Assembly (NCBI RefSeq): GCF_030272615.1
Contig: NC_081406.1
Span: 117,312,847-117,376,846, forward strand
Length of the DNA stretch: 64,000 nucleotides
Direction: 5' to 3'
DNA from: Cryptomeria japonica
Lineage: Eukaryota; Streptophyta; Pinopsida; Cupressales; Cupressaceae
The notes beneath the pieces are model-generated. The model was given only the letters and a program-made list of their open reading frames with translations, was not told the origin of the DNA and searched no databases. Made by a program: the position numbers and the translations under genes. Below are positions 12,850 to 25,560 of the stretch, piece after piece (position 1 is the stretch's first letter; each line of letters opens with the position of its first letter).

Positions 12850-15800
12850 TAGGTCTTAACGGGTTCACATGTGTCGCAAGGGGCCTTTAGTGGTCCTAAG
12901 GCATCACGCATGTGTTAGTGGTCCTAAGGGGTCACGCATGTGTTCTAACACATGCGTGACCCCTTAGGACCACATAAGACCCCTTGCGACACCAATTGGT
13001 CTTTTGTGGTCCTAATATGTCTTAAGGGGTGAACCTATGTCGCAAGGGGCCTTTAGTGGTCCTAAGGGATCATGCATGTGTTCTAACACATGCGTGACCC
13101 CTTAGGAACACATGCGTGACCCCTTAGGAACACATAAGACCCCTTGTGACACCATTTGGTCTTATGTGGTCCTAATAGGTCCTAAGGGGTGCACATCTGT
13201 CGCAAGGGGCCTTTAGTGGTCCTAAGGGGTCATGCATGTGTTCTAACACATGTGTGACCCCTTAGGACCAAATAAGACCCCTTGTGACACCATTTGGTCT
13301 TATGAGGTCCTAATAGGTCCTAAGGGGTGCACATGTGTCACAAGGGGCCTTAAGTGGTCCTAAGTGGTAACACATGTGTGTTCTAACACATGTGTGAGCC
13401 CTTAGGACCACTTATGGCCCCTTGTGACACCTTTTGGTCTTATGTGATCCTAATAGGTCCTAAGAGGTGCACATATGTCGCAAGGTGCCTTAAGTGGTCC
13501 TAAGGTGTCACGCGTGTGTTCTAACACATGCCTGACCCCTTAGGACCACATAAGACCTCTTGTGACACCATTTGGTCTTCTATGATCCTAATAGGTACTA
13601 AGGGGTGCACATGTGTCGCAAGGGGCCTTAAGTGGTCCTAAGGGGTCACACATTTTTTCTAACACATGCGTGACCCCTTAGGACCACATAAGACCCCTTG
13701 CGACACCATTTGGTCTTATTGGTCCTAAGGGGTGCAAATTTGTTGCAAGGGGCCTTAAGTGGTCCTAAGGCATCATGTATGTGTTCTAACACATGTGTGA
13801 CCTCTTAGGACCAAATAAGACCCCTTCCGACACCATTTGGTATTATGTGGTCCTAATAGGTCCTAAGGGGTGCACATGTGTCGGAAGGGGCCTTAAGTCG
13901 TCCTAAGGGGTCATGCATGTGTTCTAACACATTTGTGACCCCTTAGGACCACATAAGACCCCTTGCGACAACATTTGGTCTTACGTGGTTATAATAGGTC
14001 CTAAGGGGTGCACATGTGTCGCAAGAGGCCTTAAGTGGTCCTAAGGGGTCAGGCATGTGTTCTAACACATGCATGATCCCTTAGGACCACATATGACCCC
14101 TTGCGACACCATTTGGTCTTATGTAGTCCTAATAGGTCCTAAGGTGTGCACATGTGTCGCAAGGGGCCTTAAGTGGTCCTAAGGGGTCACGTATGTGTTC
14201 TAAGACATGTGTGATCCCTTAGGACCACCTAAGACTCCTTGCAACACCATTTGGTTTTATGTGGTCCTTATAGGTCCTAAAGGGTGCACATGTGTTGCAA
14301 GGGGCCTTAAGTAGTCCTAAGGGGTCACGCATATATTCTAACACATGCGTCACCCCTTAGGACCACATAAGACCCCTTGCAACACCATTTAGTCTTATGT
14401 GGTCCTAATAGGTCCTAAGGAGTGCACATGTGTCACAAGGGGACTTAAGTGGTCTTAAGGGGTCACGCATGTGTTCTAACACATGCATGAACCCTTAGGA
14501 CCACATATGACCCCTTGTGACACCATTTGGTCTTATGTAGTACTAATAGGTCCTAAGGGGTGCACATGTATCGCAAGGGACCTTAAGTGGTCCTAATGGG
14601 TCACGCATGTGTTCTAACACATGTGTGACCCCTTAAGACCACATAAGACCCCTTGTAACACCATTTGGTCTTATGTCATCCTAATAGGTCCTAAGGGGTG
14701 TACATGTGTTGCAAGGGGCCTTAAGTGGTCCTAAGGGGTCACGCATGTGTTCTAACAAATGAAGGACCCCTTAGGACCACATAAGACCCCTTGCAATTCC
14801 ATTTGGTCTTATGTGGTCCTATAGGTCCTAAGCCATGCACATGTGTCACAAGGAGCCTTAAGTGGTCCTAAGGGGTCACACATGTGTGTTCTAACACATG
14901 CGTGACACCTTACGACCACATAAGACCCCTTGCGACACCATTTGGTCTTATGTGGTCCTAATAGGTCCTAATGGGTGTACATGTGTCGCAAGAGGCCTTA
15001 ATTGGTCCTAAGGGGTCACACATGTGTTCTAACACGTGCATGACCCCTTAGGACCACATAAGACCCCTTGCAACACCATTTGGTCTTATGTGGTCCTAAT
15101 CGGTCCTAAGGGACGCACATGTGTTCCAAAGGGCCTTAAGTGCTCCTAAGGGGTCACACATGTGTTGTAACACATCGATGACCCCTGAGGACCACATAAG
15201 ACCCCTTGTGACACCATTTGGTCTTTTGTGGTCCTAATAGGTCCTAAGGGGTGCACATGTGTTGCAAGGGAACTTTAGTGGTCCTAAGGGGTCACGCATT
15301 AGGACCACATAAGACCCCTTGCGATACCTTTTGGTCTTATGTGGTCCTAATAGGTCCTAAGGGATACACGTGTTGCAAGGGGCCTTAAGTGGCCCTAAGG
15401 GGTCATGCATGTGCTGTAGCACATGCGTGACCCCTTAGAACCACATAAGACCCCTTGCAACACAATTTGGTCTTTTGTAGTCCTAATAGGTCCTAAGGGG
15501 TCCACATGTGTTGCAAGGGGCCTTTAGTAGTCCTAAGGGGTCACGCATGTGTTCTTACACATGCATGACCCCTTAGAACCACACAAGACCCCTTGCGACA
15601 CCTTTTGGTCTTATGTAGTCCTAATAGGTCCTAAGGTGTGCACATGTGTCGCAAGGGGCCTTAAGTTGTCCTAAGGGGTCACACATGTTTTCTAACATAG
15701 GCATGACACCTTAGGACCACATAAGACCCCTTGCAACACCATTTGGTCTTATGTGGTCCTAATAGGTCCTAAGGGGTTCACATGTGTCGCAAGGGGCCTT

Positions 15801-16250
15801 AAGTGGTCCTAAGGGGTCACACATGTGTTCTGACACATGTGTGATCCCTTAGGACCACATATGACCCCTTGTGACACCATTTGGTCTTATGTGGTCCTGA
15901 TAGGTCCTAAGGGGTGCACATGTTTCACAAGGGGCCTTAAGTGCTCCTGAGGGGTCACGCATGTGTTCTAACACATGTGTGACCCCTTAGGACCACATAA
16001 GACCCCTTGCGACAAAATTTGGTCTTGGGGTCACGCGTGTGTTCTAAAACATGCATGACCCCTTATGACCACATAAGACCCCTTGCGACATGATTTGGTC
16101 TTGGGGTCACGCATGTGTTCTAACACATGCATGACTCCTTAGGACCGCATAAGACCCCTTGCAACACCATTTGGTCCTATGTAGTCCTAATAGGTCCTAA
16201 GGGGTGAACATTTGTCACAAGGGGCCTTAAGTGGTCCTAAGGAGTCATAT
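12850..16250. repeat. Satellite of about 25 tandem 138-bp hairpin units
   Basis: The marker CACATGTGTC recurs about every 138 bp (for example 14011 and 14149), about 25 times. Each unit is itself an imperfect palindrome of about 95 bp. A left arm beginning GTGTCGCAAGGGGCCTTAAG and ending ACGCATGTGTT is followed, after one or two bases, by its reverse complement ending in CCTTGCGACAC. A 40-bp linker with CCTAATAGGTCCTAAGG separates the units. The array lies wholly inside the inferred first intron of the gene at 10071-12435. Confidence 0.93.
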
Positions 16251-16290
16251 AAAATAATTATATACTGCTTAGAATGTATACATACATACA

Positions 16291-16390
16291 CCTCAGGACA
16301 TGCTATCAGGGGTCGTGTGTGGTCCTGAGGGGTTACACATGTGTGTGACCCCTCAGGACCACACACGACCCTTGATAGCATGTCCTGAGG
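16291..16390. repeat. Near-perfect 100-bp inverted repeat
   Basis: Arms 16291-16339 and 16342-16390 are reverse complements with two mismatches in 49 bases and a two-base centre. The pairing continues more loosely outside, since ATAAAATAATTATATA near 16248 mirrors TATATAATTATTTTAT near 16411. The sequence is related to the hairpins of the preceding array (TCCTGAGGGGT where those have TCCTAAGGGGT). Confidence 0.93.
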
Positions 16391-16429
16391 TTTATATATG
16401 TCCTAAGGCGTATATAATTATTTTATTTG

Positions 16430-16550
16430 TATTTATGTATGTATGCAAGTATGTATTTATGTATGTGTATGTACATGTATGTGTGTATGTATGTATGTAT
16501 GTAGACCTAGGTATGTATGTGTATGTCCTAAGGTGTACATATAATTATTT

Positions 16551-16582
<32 letters not shown>

Positions 16583-16740
16583 GGTAGGTAGGTATGTATG
16601 TTTGTGTATGTTTGTATGTATGTGTATGTATGTGTACGTATGTAAGTGTACATATGTATGTAGGTTTGTATGTATGTGTATGTATGTGTGTAGGTATGTA
16701 TGTATGTATGTGTATGTATTTGTATGCATGTGTGTATTTA
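16430..16740. repeat. Degenerate (ATGT)n simple repeat
   Basis: About 300 bp consist of TATG/TGTA tetranucleotides with TAGG variants. They are followed at 16773-16810 by AT runs and then poly-A/T tracts up to 16925. Confidence 0.9.
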
Positions 16741-16770
16741 TTTTCTAATATTCTAAACTAATATGATAGA

Positions 16771-16812
<42 letters not shown>

Positions 16813-16934
16813 TAAAAACTTTAAAAAAAAATTCTATCAAATATTTAATTTTCTATTAAAAACTATTTAAAAAAAACAATATAAATTAATATGTTAAAAT
16901 AAATACATTTAGAAAAAAAAAAAAAGGTACTTAC

Positions 16935-17008
16935 CACCGAAATGCTTCCAACTAGATCTCTATGATTTTTTGCGCCCTCCTGCTTAACTCCAAGCTACTC
17001 AATGCAAA
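16935..17008 (-). other. Probable non-coding first exon of the 10071-12435 gene
   Basis: On the minus strand a GC-richer leader downstream of a TATA box ends in TCGGTG followed by GTAAGTACC, a strong donor. The best acceptor before the ATG is TGTGCAG at 12436, giving a first intron of 4,499 bp that contains the whole hairpin array. The upstream end of the exon is only estimated. Confidence 0.5.
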
Positions 17009-17033
17009 ATGAGGGGCTTGGGCGGATTTTGGC

Positions 17034-17041
17034 TCTTATAT
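17034..17041 (-). promoter_or_regulatory. TATA box of the minus-strand gene
   Basis: The minus strand reads CCCTATATAAGAGCC in a local GC-rich island, about 100 bp before the GTAAGT donor at 16934. This spacing suits a promoter plus a short leader exon. Confidence 0.5.
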
Positions 17042-17359
17042 AGGGGAAGGGTGTTTGGCTAGAACCGCCTTGCCACGCAAGCAGTACGTGGCTACCAAAT
17101 CGGGCCAAATCGGTCCAATTGGAACCCTTCTGCCCGAAACAGGTATTGTTAGCCTAAAGTGCGACACAGATCCGTACGATCACCCTTACCATGGATATAG
17201 GAAATGATCATAACTGATTCATCTATGACTTTTCCTCATACAACCACAACACATCCATCTGAGGCTCCGATATGGTTTAGTTTTTAGTCTATTCATTTTT
17301 AGTTATTATGTGTTATTTGACATATATGTTATTAACTTGTATTAATCTTGTTTTACTAG
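17042..17359. other. Junction between the left element and DNA-transposon copy B
   Basis: 17042-17200 is relatively GC-rich promoter-like DNA. From about 17250 the DNA becomes AT-rich and leads into exon remnants of copy B. No terminal inverted repeat was recognised, so the exact border is unknown. Confidence 0.35.
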
Positions 17360-17594
17360 TTACAACCCCCTTTAGGACATCCCATGGATCCTTAGCCTCA
17401 CCCAATTGCAGAAGATAGAGATGAGGTAATCAAATTTTTAACTTAAAATAATTTAGAGTTCAGTATTTAGTTATTTTGATGTTATATTGAGAAAATATAT
17501 CTGATTTGACATTTGAATTGTCTTTGTGCAACCACCTACAAAGACACTTAATACTTCAAAGAGGCTCGATTTTGATGATCTGCCACAATCATAG
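17360..17594 (+). pseudogene. Last two exons of the plus-strand gene of DNA-transposon copy B
   Basis: Exon 17360-17425 follows TTTTACTAG and ends GATGAG before GTAATC, encoding a piece ending IAEDRDE with one TAG inside. A last exon to TAG 17594 encodes TLNTSKRLDFDDLPQS. The second acceptor reads GTGCAA where AG is expected, so it is broken. Copy A has the same arrangement at 31751-32007, ending RGDE at the donor and VKRINFDDPSVA at the stop. The product is unrecognised. It converges on the transposase gene at 21694-24344. Confidence 0.5.
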
Positions 17595-18520
17595 ATACCG
17601 ATAGAGACATATAGTTGTAGTTGTGGTCATTGAAGGACCAATTTTTTTATATATTCAACATTTGTATATGTATATATCGACTTTGAAAAACATGGCTTGC
17701 CCCATTTTTGTAACTATTATTGATTTGGCATCTATACCATTTTTTGATATGTACACAATTATTGTTCATTTTGATATATATGAAACTTGATATTCAATCC
17801 AATTTGTTCATTGATATATATGAAACTTGATATTCTTGAAACTTAGTTATTTGCTATTGAAATGTGATCAAACTTGTTCATTGTGTATATGTCTTGAAAT
17901 GTGATCCAATTTGTTCATTATATGTAACTCATATGGCGTATAATTTTAAACTATCTATTGCTCATATTGTGTATACCCACGTACCCAAGCACCAACATCA
18001 GTAATGCTGATATTGTGTATTTTGATTGAGTGAATTTTCTTTGAGTCCTTTTGAGGATTGATGAAAGTAAGTTGCATGAGTTTGAACATTTGAATGTGCA
18101 ATGAATTAATCTTTAGCTCTTTCATAATTTTCCTCACCTTTGATTATGTCTTGGATTTAAAAGTTTTACTTAATGACTTCACCTTTGGAGTGAACTTCAA
18201 GTGTGAGAGTTTTGAGTGAAGTTATTATTTCAGAAACACATGCTTCAGAGTAAAGTTTACATGTATTGAACAAGGAGATAAGTTTTATTACTTCATGAGT
18301 TGAGAGAAAACAAGATAACTTTAGGAGTTGATATAATGGAGCAAAGTTCATCATTTCAAGAATCAATTAAGACAAGATTTGAGCACCCAAAGTAGATTCA
18401 AAATTTACCTAACAAGTTAGCATTAGGGTAAGAGACACACCTATTAATCCAAATCACCTATAAACATCAAATCAAACCAATTATCTCTTCTTTCATCAAA
18501 AATTGTCAAAACCTGTCTGT
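17595..18520. other. Spacer with no recognisable gene
   Basis: AT-rich DNA. A motif TATATGAAACTTGATATTC occurs twice near 17780 and 17815. The short minus-strand frames have no family resemblance. Confidence 0.5.
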
Positions 18521-20505
18521 GAAAGGTGGCAAAATAGTGCATCTTTTGTTCTGCTCATCGTGGGAATGAATCATCAACATGAGCGCATCTAGGTGGCTGG
18601 TTATATGCTAGGTCTTCCCTTTTCTCTCTCCCCTAGACGTTTGATCATTCTGAGCCACCTCGTAGTGATGCTTTCCCTTGAGCACTCAAAGTGGAAAAAA
18701 TGGTCAAAATTTGACATTGTGTAACATGAAGACCATGGCACTTATGGACAATCCATTTGAACCTATGGAGTCATGTTGTTTCTTCCTAAAAAAGCCTCTC
18801 TCAGTTTTAGGCAACTCGATTCCATTTTCTTGTGGTGATATTTTTTCTATCACATCAAAAACCATCAATGAGAGGTGGCAAAATAGTGCATCTTTCATAT
18901 CTGCTCATCGTGGGAAGGAATTGTTAGTGAAAGTGCATCCAGGTGGCTAGGTTTACATTAGGTGTTTCCTTGTCTTTCTTCCTTACATGTCTGATCGTTC
19001 CGAGCCACCTTGTAGCAATGCTTTCCCTTGAGCACTCAAAGTGGAAAAAATGGTCAAACTTTGATGTCCTGTAACTCGGAGACTATGGTACTTATGGATG
19101 AGATGTTTAAACCTATGGGTTATTGTTGTCTCTACCTAAAAAATCCTCTCTCGGTTTAAGACAACTCGATTCCATTTTCTTGTGGTGATATTTTTTTTGT
19201 CGCATAAAAAACCATCAGTGAGAGGTGGCAAAATAGTGCATCTTTCATTTTGCTCATCGTGGGAACCAACCGTCAGCACGAGCATTTCCAGGTGGTCAGG
19301 TTTATGCTAGGTGTACCCTTGTCTCTCTCCCTAAGATTTCCAATCACTCCGACCCACCTCGTAGCGACACTTTCCCTTGAGCGCTCAAAGTGGAAAAAAT
19401 GGTCAAACTTTGACATCGCGTAACTCGGAGATTGTAGCACTTATGGATGAGATGCTCAAACCGATGGGGTCATTTTGTCACTGCCTAAAAAATCCTCTCT
19501 TGGTTTTGGACAACTCAATTCCATTTTCTATGGTGATATTTTTTCTATCATATCAAAAACCATAAAAAACCATCAGTGAGATGTGGTAAAATAGTGCATC
19601 TTTTGTTATGCTCATCATGGGAATGAACCATTAGCATGAGCACATCTGAGTGGCTAGGTTTAAGTTAGGTGTTCCCTTTTCTCGCTTCTGAAGACATTCA
19701 TTCCTAGCCACCTCATAGCGACACTTTCCCTTGAGCGCTCAAAATGGAAAAATTGGTCAAACTTTGATATTGCATAAATCAGAGACCATGGCACTTATGG
19801 ATGATTCATTTGAACCTACTGGGTCATGTTTTCATTGCCTAAAAAACCCTCTCTCGGTTTCAGACAACTTGATTTTGTTTTCTTGTGGTGATATTTTTTC
19901 TGTCACATCAAAAACTATCAGTGAGAGGTGGCAAAATAGTGCATCTTTCGTTTTGCTCATTGTGGGAATGAACCACCAGCATGAGTGCATCTGGGTGGGT
20001 GGGTTTATGCTAGGTGTTCTTTTTCTTCTCTCACTAAGACGTCTGATCATTCTGAGCCACCTTGTAGCAATGCTTTCCCTTAAGCAATCAAAGTGGGAAA
20101 AACATTCAAACTTTGACGCCACGTAACTCAGAGACCATGGAACTTATTGATGCACAGTTTGAACCAATGAGGTCATTTTGTCTCTATCTAAAAAAACCTC
20201 TCTCGATTTTGGACAGCTCGATTCTATTTTCTTGTGGTGAGATTTTTTCTGTTGCATCAAAAACCATTAGTGAAAGGTGGCAAAATAGTGCATCTTTCAT
20301 TATTCTCATCATGGGAATGAACCATCTATGCAAGCATGTCTAGATGGCTAGGTTTACACTAGATGTGCCCTTGTCTCACTCCTCAAGATGTCTGATCATT
20401 CTGAGCCACCTCGTAGCGACAATTTCCCTTGAGTGCTCAAAGTGGAACAAATGGTCAAACTTTGATATCACATAATTCAGAGACCATGGAACTTATTGAT
20501 GCAAA
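18521..20505. repeat. Satellite of about 350 bp units, nearly six copies
   Basis: The marker AGGTGGCAAAATAGTGCATC recurs with unit starts at 18521, 18870, 19220, 19578, 19923 and 20272, a period of 345-358 bp. Short frames repeated in every unit come from the repeat itself. A single diverged unit sits at the same relative place in copy A (about 32560-32800), so the array looks like a local amplification of sequence that belongs to the transposon. Confidence 0.92.
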
Positions 20506-21693
20506 TCCTTGTGCCTTCTTCTAATCACACTCAATTGAATTGAACAGAATCAAACTCTAATCATCCAATACTAGGTTTCTCACCCTTTCACACCTTGTCT
20601 CAATGCACTCTCAAGGCATCACCCAACCACTCAAATGGGGTTTTCAACTTCAACAACTTAACCAAACATAAATAAGGGGTTTAACACACCTATGACACCA
20701 TGAAACAAGGTTTCACATGCCCAAGTTGATTGGTTCACTTCCCAATACACAAAACTTTACTTAGGAGGCTTATTCCTACTAGCCCTTCAAATCGGGTAAT
20801 TCAACAATAACTCAAAACTTTCCCAAAACACCTGGAAAAAAAATTGCATAGTCAGATACCCATTTGTAATTTATTTAACATATGTCAGAATTGGACATGG
20901 TTATTTATAATCAAATAGTACAAATTTATAATCAAATGGTACAAATTTATTACAAATGTATTTGTAATCAAATGGTACAAATTTGGGCTCTCAAAATTTG
21001 GAAATCAGCCCCATGGGCACTTATATATATAAAATTTGGCATCTAATATAAATTATCAAGCTCATTACTATTTATATTTATAAAATTTTGCATCTAAATA
21101 TGAAAATTACAAGTCATTTTTTTATACAAAATTTAGCATCTAGATATGCACATTACAACTCATTGTTGTTTTTTTATACAAAATTTAGCATTTAGATATG
21201 TACATTACAACTCATTGATGTTTTTATATACAAAACTTGGCATCTACATATGCACATTACAACTCATATGCATATTACAGCTCATATGCATGTAGAGAAC
21301 ATCCAAAAAAGAAAAGTTACAATGCTTCACAAAAGATATATTCAATATTGTCAAAATTATTCTACCATATTGTAGAATTATTCTTCTAGATGGCCCAAAA
21401 TCAATCAAGTTAACCTTATGGATCAGCTCTAACCCTTAGTGTCTCAAGTATTGCCTCGTGGTTGGATTCACAAACTTTCCACAAATCTTTGTTAAGAGGT
21501 CTACCACTATATTTAATCAAATTAATATTTGTTGCAACAAGAAGGTTTGAGTAATGAAGAATATGTATATGTGTCTCAAAGTCCTCAAACAACTAGACAT
21601 TATAATTTTTGATAGGGTACCTGCATTTTATAGAAGGATAAGTTAATGCCCAAATCAATACAATGACTGATAAATAAATGATTTTAAGAGGTC
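20506..21693. other. Spacer with short local repeats
   Basis: No gene seen. Between 20900 and 20990 AATCAAATGGTACAAATTT is repeated. Between 21050 and 21300 a unit of about 60 bp built on ACAAAATTTAGCATCTAGAT and CATTACAACTCAT is repeated about four times. Confidence 0.6.
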
Positions 21694-24344
21694 TCAATAC
21701 AACTCAACACAACAATGATACCTTCTAAGCCATGTCCCTATCACAACAATGGATCCTATTGGGTACTCAATACCCTCTCCATCAACCACTATAGAAGTCA
21801 ATTTCTTTTTGGCCTCAATACAGCGACACAAAAAATAATTTGTTCCTTCTTTGTTGTTCTTATCCGCAATAACTGCATATCCATGATCTACATTTAATAG
21901 AAGGATATAAGTTAATACCAAAATGAGCATAAGTTAATACTAATAAATTGAGCTTAAAATTGATTTTACCCAAGTAACAAATTGCAACCCTTTACCTGGT
22001 TCAACTATGTCTAATACATGGTCAAAATCCACTAATGCTTCAATCTGGTTCATTTGTAGTTCTCTAGGAAGTTGATATGTATCTAGGGTTTGTAAATCTC
22101 TACAAGACCATTGGTCAACCCACTCTTTTGATTCACATTCATCCCACACAAAGTGCATACATGAAGAGAAAAATCATGCAATATGTCTAGTATAATTAAC
22201 TAGTGATGCTGCATTTGAACTTCTAAATGAATGCGTGTTACTTGATCCTATAAGTGTACAACAATCTAGATAGTTTTCAATGTTAGATTCACATATTAAC
22301 AAAAAATATCTAGAAACCATAGACTTACTTTCATTACCTAGTCTCTCATCGCAGATTTACAACATTGCACAATTATTTTTGCATCTATTAACATTGCACC
22401 ACCTTCATACTTCAATTCCTCTCTGGTAAGATCTCTTTACACACATGCTCCCACACCATCATGCTCTCCCTTTCCATGCCTTGCCTCAATGAAGTTCCAA
22501 AAAATTTGCACACCACGTGTCACATGCATCCTAGTCAACCAATAGAACATCCTTGCATTCTTGAATTGTGTGGTGTAATTGTCCGACCATATTAAGTGTT
22601 GGTTGTACCTTATATCTCTTTCCCTTAAAGTAAGGAATGAGTATGATAATCATTGATATAGAAGTGATATTCTCTATAATGTTTCTGTCCTCCTCGATGC
22701 TATCTTGTGCATGCATGAATGCTATGTGTATAAAAATTGTAACTTGTGTAGAGTGGTAATAAATATATTGTACTTCATTTTACGGCTTTAGTGTATAATT
22801 CTCAATAAAATCAATGATAGAGATAATATTACCGAGGGGGAAAGTGTCCTCACACAACTTTAATTTCTCATCTAACCACCTAGCTCTATATGTGTGACCT
22901 ATGTACTCATACACTAGTTTCTCTTGAAACATCTTCATAAAATCAGCTATGCATATATCCCTTTTCACTAACTCACACCTCTTTAATTATTTTCCATCTT
23001 TAACACCATATGTTACTGACTTGTATTTTCCAATAGAAATTAGTTCCTTACCAATTTCATGTGTGCTATCCAGATATATGCATCTATGTAACTGTTGCAA
23101 ACCACCACATGTACGACAAAAATCTCTCAAACACATCATCTTATAGTAAATGCACCCGTCATCTCATCTACATAGTATAGTTGAAATAAATTATCTTGGT
23201 GACTTCAGAGGTGCTTGTAGACCACATTCCTACAAAACATCGTTAGTGTGCAAAGTACAACATATATAGCAATAAATATCATAATGCATGAAAAATTCAA
23301 CATGGACCCTACAACAACCTATAGTATGTGCATGATTAATCTTAACATAAAATGGTTTTTTCATCTCAATAAATCTTTGATAATTTTAATCTGAGAAAAG
23401 ATTTGAAGAAACTTTTCATAAAATTATGTTTGAGTTGTATCTAAATAGTGTTTTGGATGTGGTTCACGATTAATAATTCCAATTCTCCTTCTAACAACAT
23501 CTCTTTGGTTGGGTGAAAACCTTGTGTTGTCATGCCAATATTTCTCAATTAACGTTCTTAGCACATCAACAACAACCTTGCCCTTGCGTGGGAGTCTACC
23601 CGAGAATGACCAAAGAGAATTATTGTTAGGATCCTTGATTTTCTCTCACCTCTTTAAGGTATAGTGTAATCTAGTTCTACTTATCCTTAATGACTTGCTT
23701 GTTTTGCTTATTAAACAAGATTTTTTGATTTCCTTTCCCATTATGGTTGATGTGAGGACACAATGAGCAACATTAGCATCTTTAGTGCATAATTTCAAAC
23801 CAATGGTTCTTTCACTATTATTTTTGGATGTTCTTAACCCCAAAATTTTTATTGTCTCTCTAAATTTCAGATTTTTAATCATTTCAACAACTAATTGGTA
23901 TCTTCCACTTTGATTTAAGTTTTCAAAATAGTTATTCCAGATTCTTCTAACCATTCCTCTACAAGTTCTTTTCAAAATTTTATCATGCATTGGCTTCACA
24001 ATATTTTCATCAATATCTATTAGGAACTTTGGTTTCCTATGAATTATTCTAAGAGATGTTAAGATTGGTGTGTGCTCTTCATTTTCATTAGGTGCATTAT
24101 GTGCATTGATCACATCAAATTCAAATGGTATATCTTCTTCAATTTCATTAACATGTGCATTCACCAAATCATTTTCAAATGGTGTATGATCATTACATTC
24201 ATTAGGTGCATTCATCATATGCATTTGAATTGGTGTATATTGATCATTTTGATTTGGTGAATTCATCATATCAATTTCAATTGTTGAATGTTCATCACTT
24301 TCATTAGGTGCATTGGATGGCACACCTTCATGTAATCTCCTCAT
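21694..24344 (-). pseudogene. DDE transposase of DNA-transposon copy B
   Basis: Minus-strand coding remnant. The N-terminus (from 24344) has repeated NAPNE...HTP segments. Around 23.5-23.65 kb comes a conserved block with WSFSGRLPRKGK, RFSPNQRDVVRRRI and REPHPKHYL. A catalytic-core candidate follows: IIDFIENYT near 22811, then KPxNEVQ and STQVTIFIHI, then WSDNYTTQFKNARMFYWL near 22585, then FIEARHGKGEHDGVGACV near 22460. The C-terminal part at 21.7-22.0 kb has NYFLCRCIEAKKKL and GSIVVIGTWLRRY. I read D, D and E of an RNase H-fold transposase in these three motifs; this is inference. It is broken by a TGA at 23646, a TAA at 22780 and frameshifts. Copy A at 32787-34880 is a diverged relative. 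I cannot place it in a named superfamily. Confidence 0.65.
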
Positions 24345-24782
24345 ATGCTCCCTTTGTCTTTCCTTTTTTTCTCTCTTTGTTCATTCGTTCCTCTCTTGTT
24401 ATTTTCCATTGTCCTACACATAAAATCATGATGACAATCCACAATCAAATAGAAAAAAAATAACAAATGATCATCATTTTGTTATAATCTAAAGTAACAA
24501 TAATAAAATAACTTTAAAAAAAACCAAAATACAAGACAAATCAATCATGCTTAAATAAAAAAATAATAAATGATCATCATTTTGGTATAATATAAGTAAC
24601 AATGATAAAATAACTTCAAAAAAGATCCAATATACGAGACAAATCAATCATTTCAAAGAAAAAGTGACAAAAAAATATGAAAACCTGACTGTTACTGTCC
24701 TAGAAAATCATGTGCAAAAGCAGTGTGTCCTTCAAACAACTTGCAATGTTGGTTTTTATGTCATTGGGACTAAAATATATTA

Positions 24783-24912
24783 ATATTTTTCCATAACCCA
24801 TATGGGTTATGGAAACCTAATGTGAACATTCACAATTTCTCATAACCCATACGGGTTATGTAGAACTAGAAGTTTTGGCCTTAGTTCTACATAGCCCATA
24901 CGGGTTATTTAG
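24783..24912. repeat. Cluster of 20-bp palindromes, left of the GA tract
   Basis: Three near-palindromic copies of CATAACCCATACGGGTTATG occur at about 24791-24812, 24841-24860 and 24890-24912, upstream of the transposase gene. Similar, weaker copies lie on the other side of the GA tract. Confidence 0.75.
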
Positions 24913-24934
24913 AACTAGGAACCAAATAGGAAGT

Positions 24935-24935
24935 G

Positions 24936-24986
<51 letters not shown>

Positions 24987-25271
24987 GGAAAAGGACAGGG
25001 GGACACAGAGAGAGAGTGAGTAGGTAAGAGAGAATAGGAGATAGGAAGAGAGGGAGAGAAGAGGATAAGGAGAGGGGGAGGGAGATAAAGAGGGAGAGGG
25101 AGAGGAGATTGGGAGAGAGGGAGAGGGAGGGTAGAGATGGGGAGAATATGATAAAGAGAGGGAGAGGGAGAGAGAGAGAATAGGAGGGAGGGGGAGAGAG
25201 GTATATGTAATAGGATAAGGAGAAGAGGGGGAGGCAAGGAGATTGGGAAAGGGGAGAGGGAGATTGGGAAA

Positions 25272-25332
<61 letters not shown>

Positions 25333-25402
25333 GGGGAGGGGGAGAGGGAGGGGAAGAGAAAGAGAGAGAAGGGGGAGAGGGTGAGAATAGGATAGGATAA
25401 TG

Positions 25403-25480
<78 letters not shown>

Positions 25481-25560
25481 GCGAAGGAGGAGAGGGTGAG
25501 AGACATGAGGTAGAGAGAGAACGAGAAGGAGAAAAGACTGAGAGAATTGAAAGAGAGAGA
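24935..25560. repeat. GA-rich purine tract
   Basis: About 625 bp of almost pure purine on the plus strand, mostly (GA)n with GGGAGAGGG variants and a run of at least 14 G near 25322. All Ser-Leu open frames on the other strand come from this repeat. Confidence 0.95.

Noticed and set aside
12850-16250. Possible CRISPR-like array
   Set aside because: Units are about 138 bp, continuous and self-similar with no unique spacers, in a plant-like nuclear context with no cas genes.
16187-16587. Frames reading CVTPQDHTRPLIACPEVY on both strands
   Set aside because: Both strands encode the same residues because the region is a palindrome; it is not a gene.
18678-20343. Series of similar frames of 60-130 codons
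   Set aside because: They recur once per 350-bp satellite unit with shifting frames and stops, so they are not genes.
25322-25335. G run as a regulatory G-quadruplex
   Set aside because: It is part of a low-complexity tract with no gene start nearby; nothing in the sequence supports a function.
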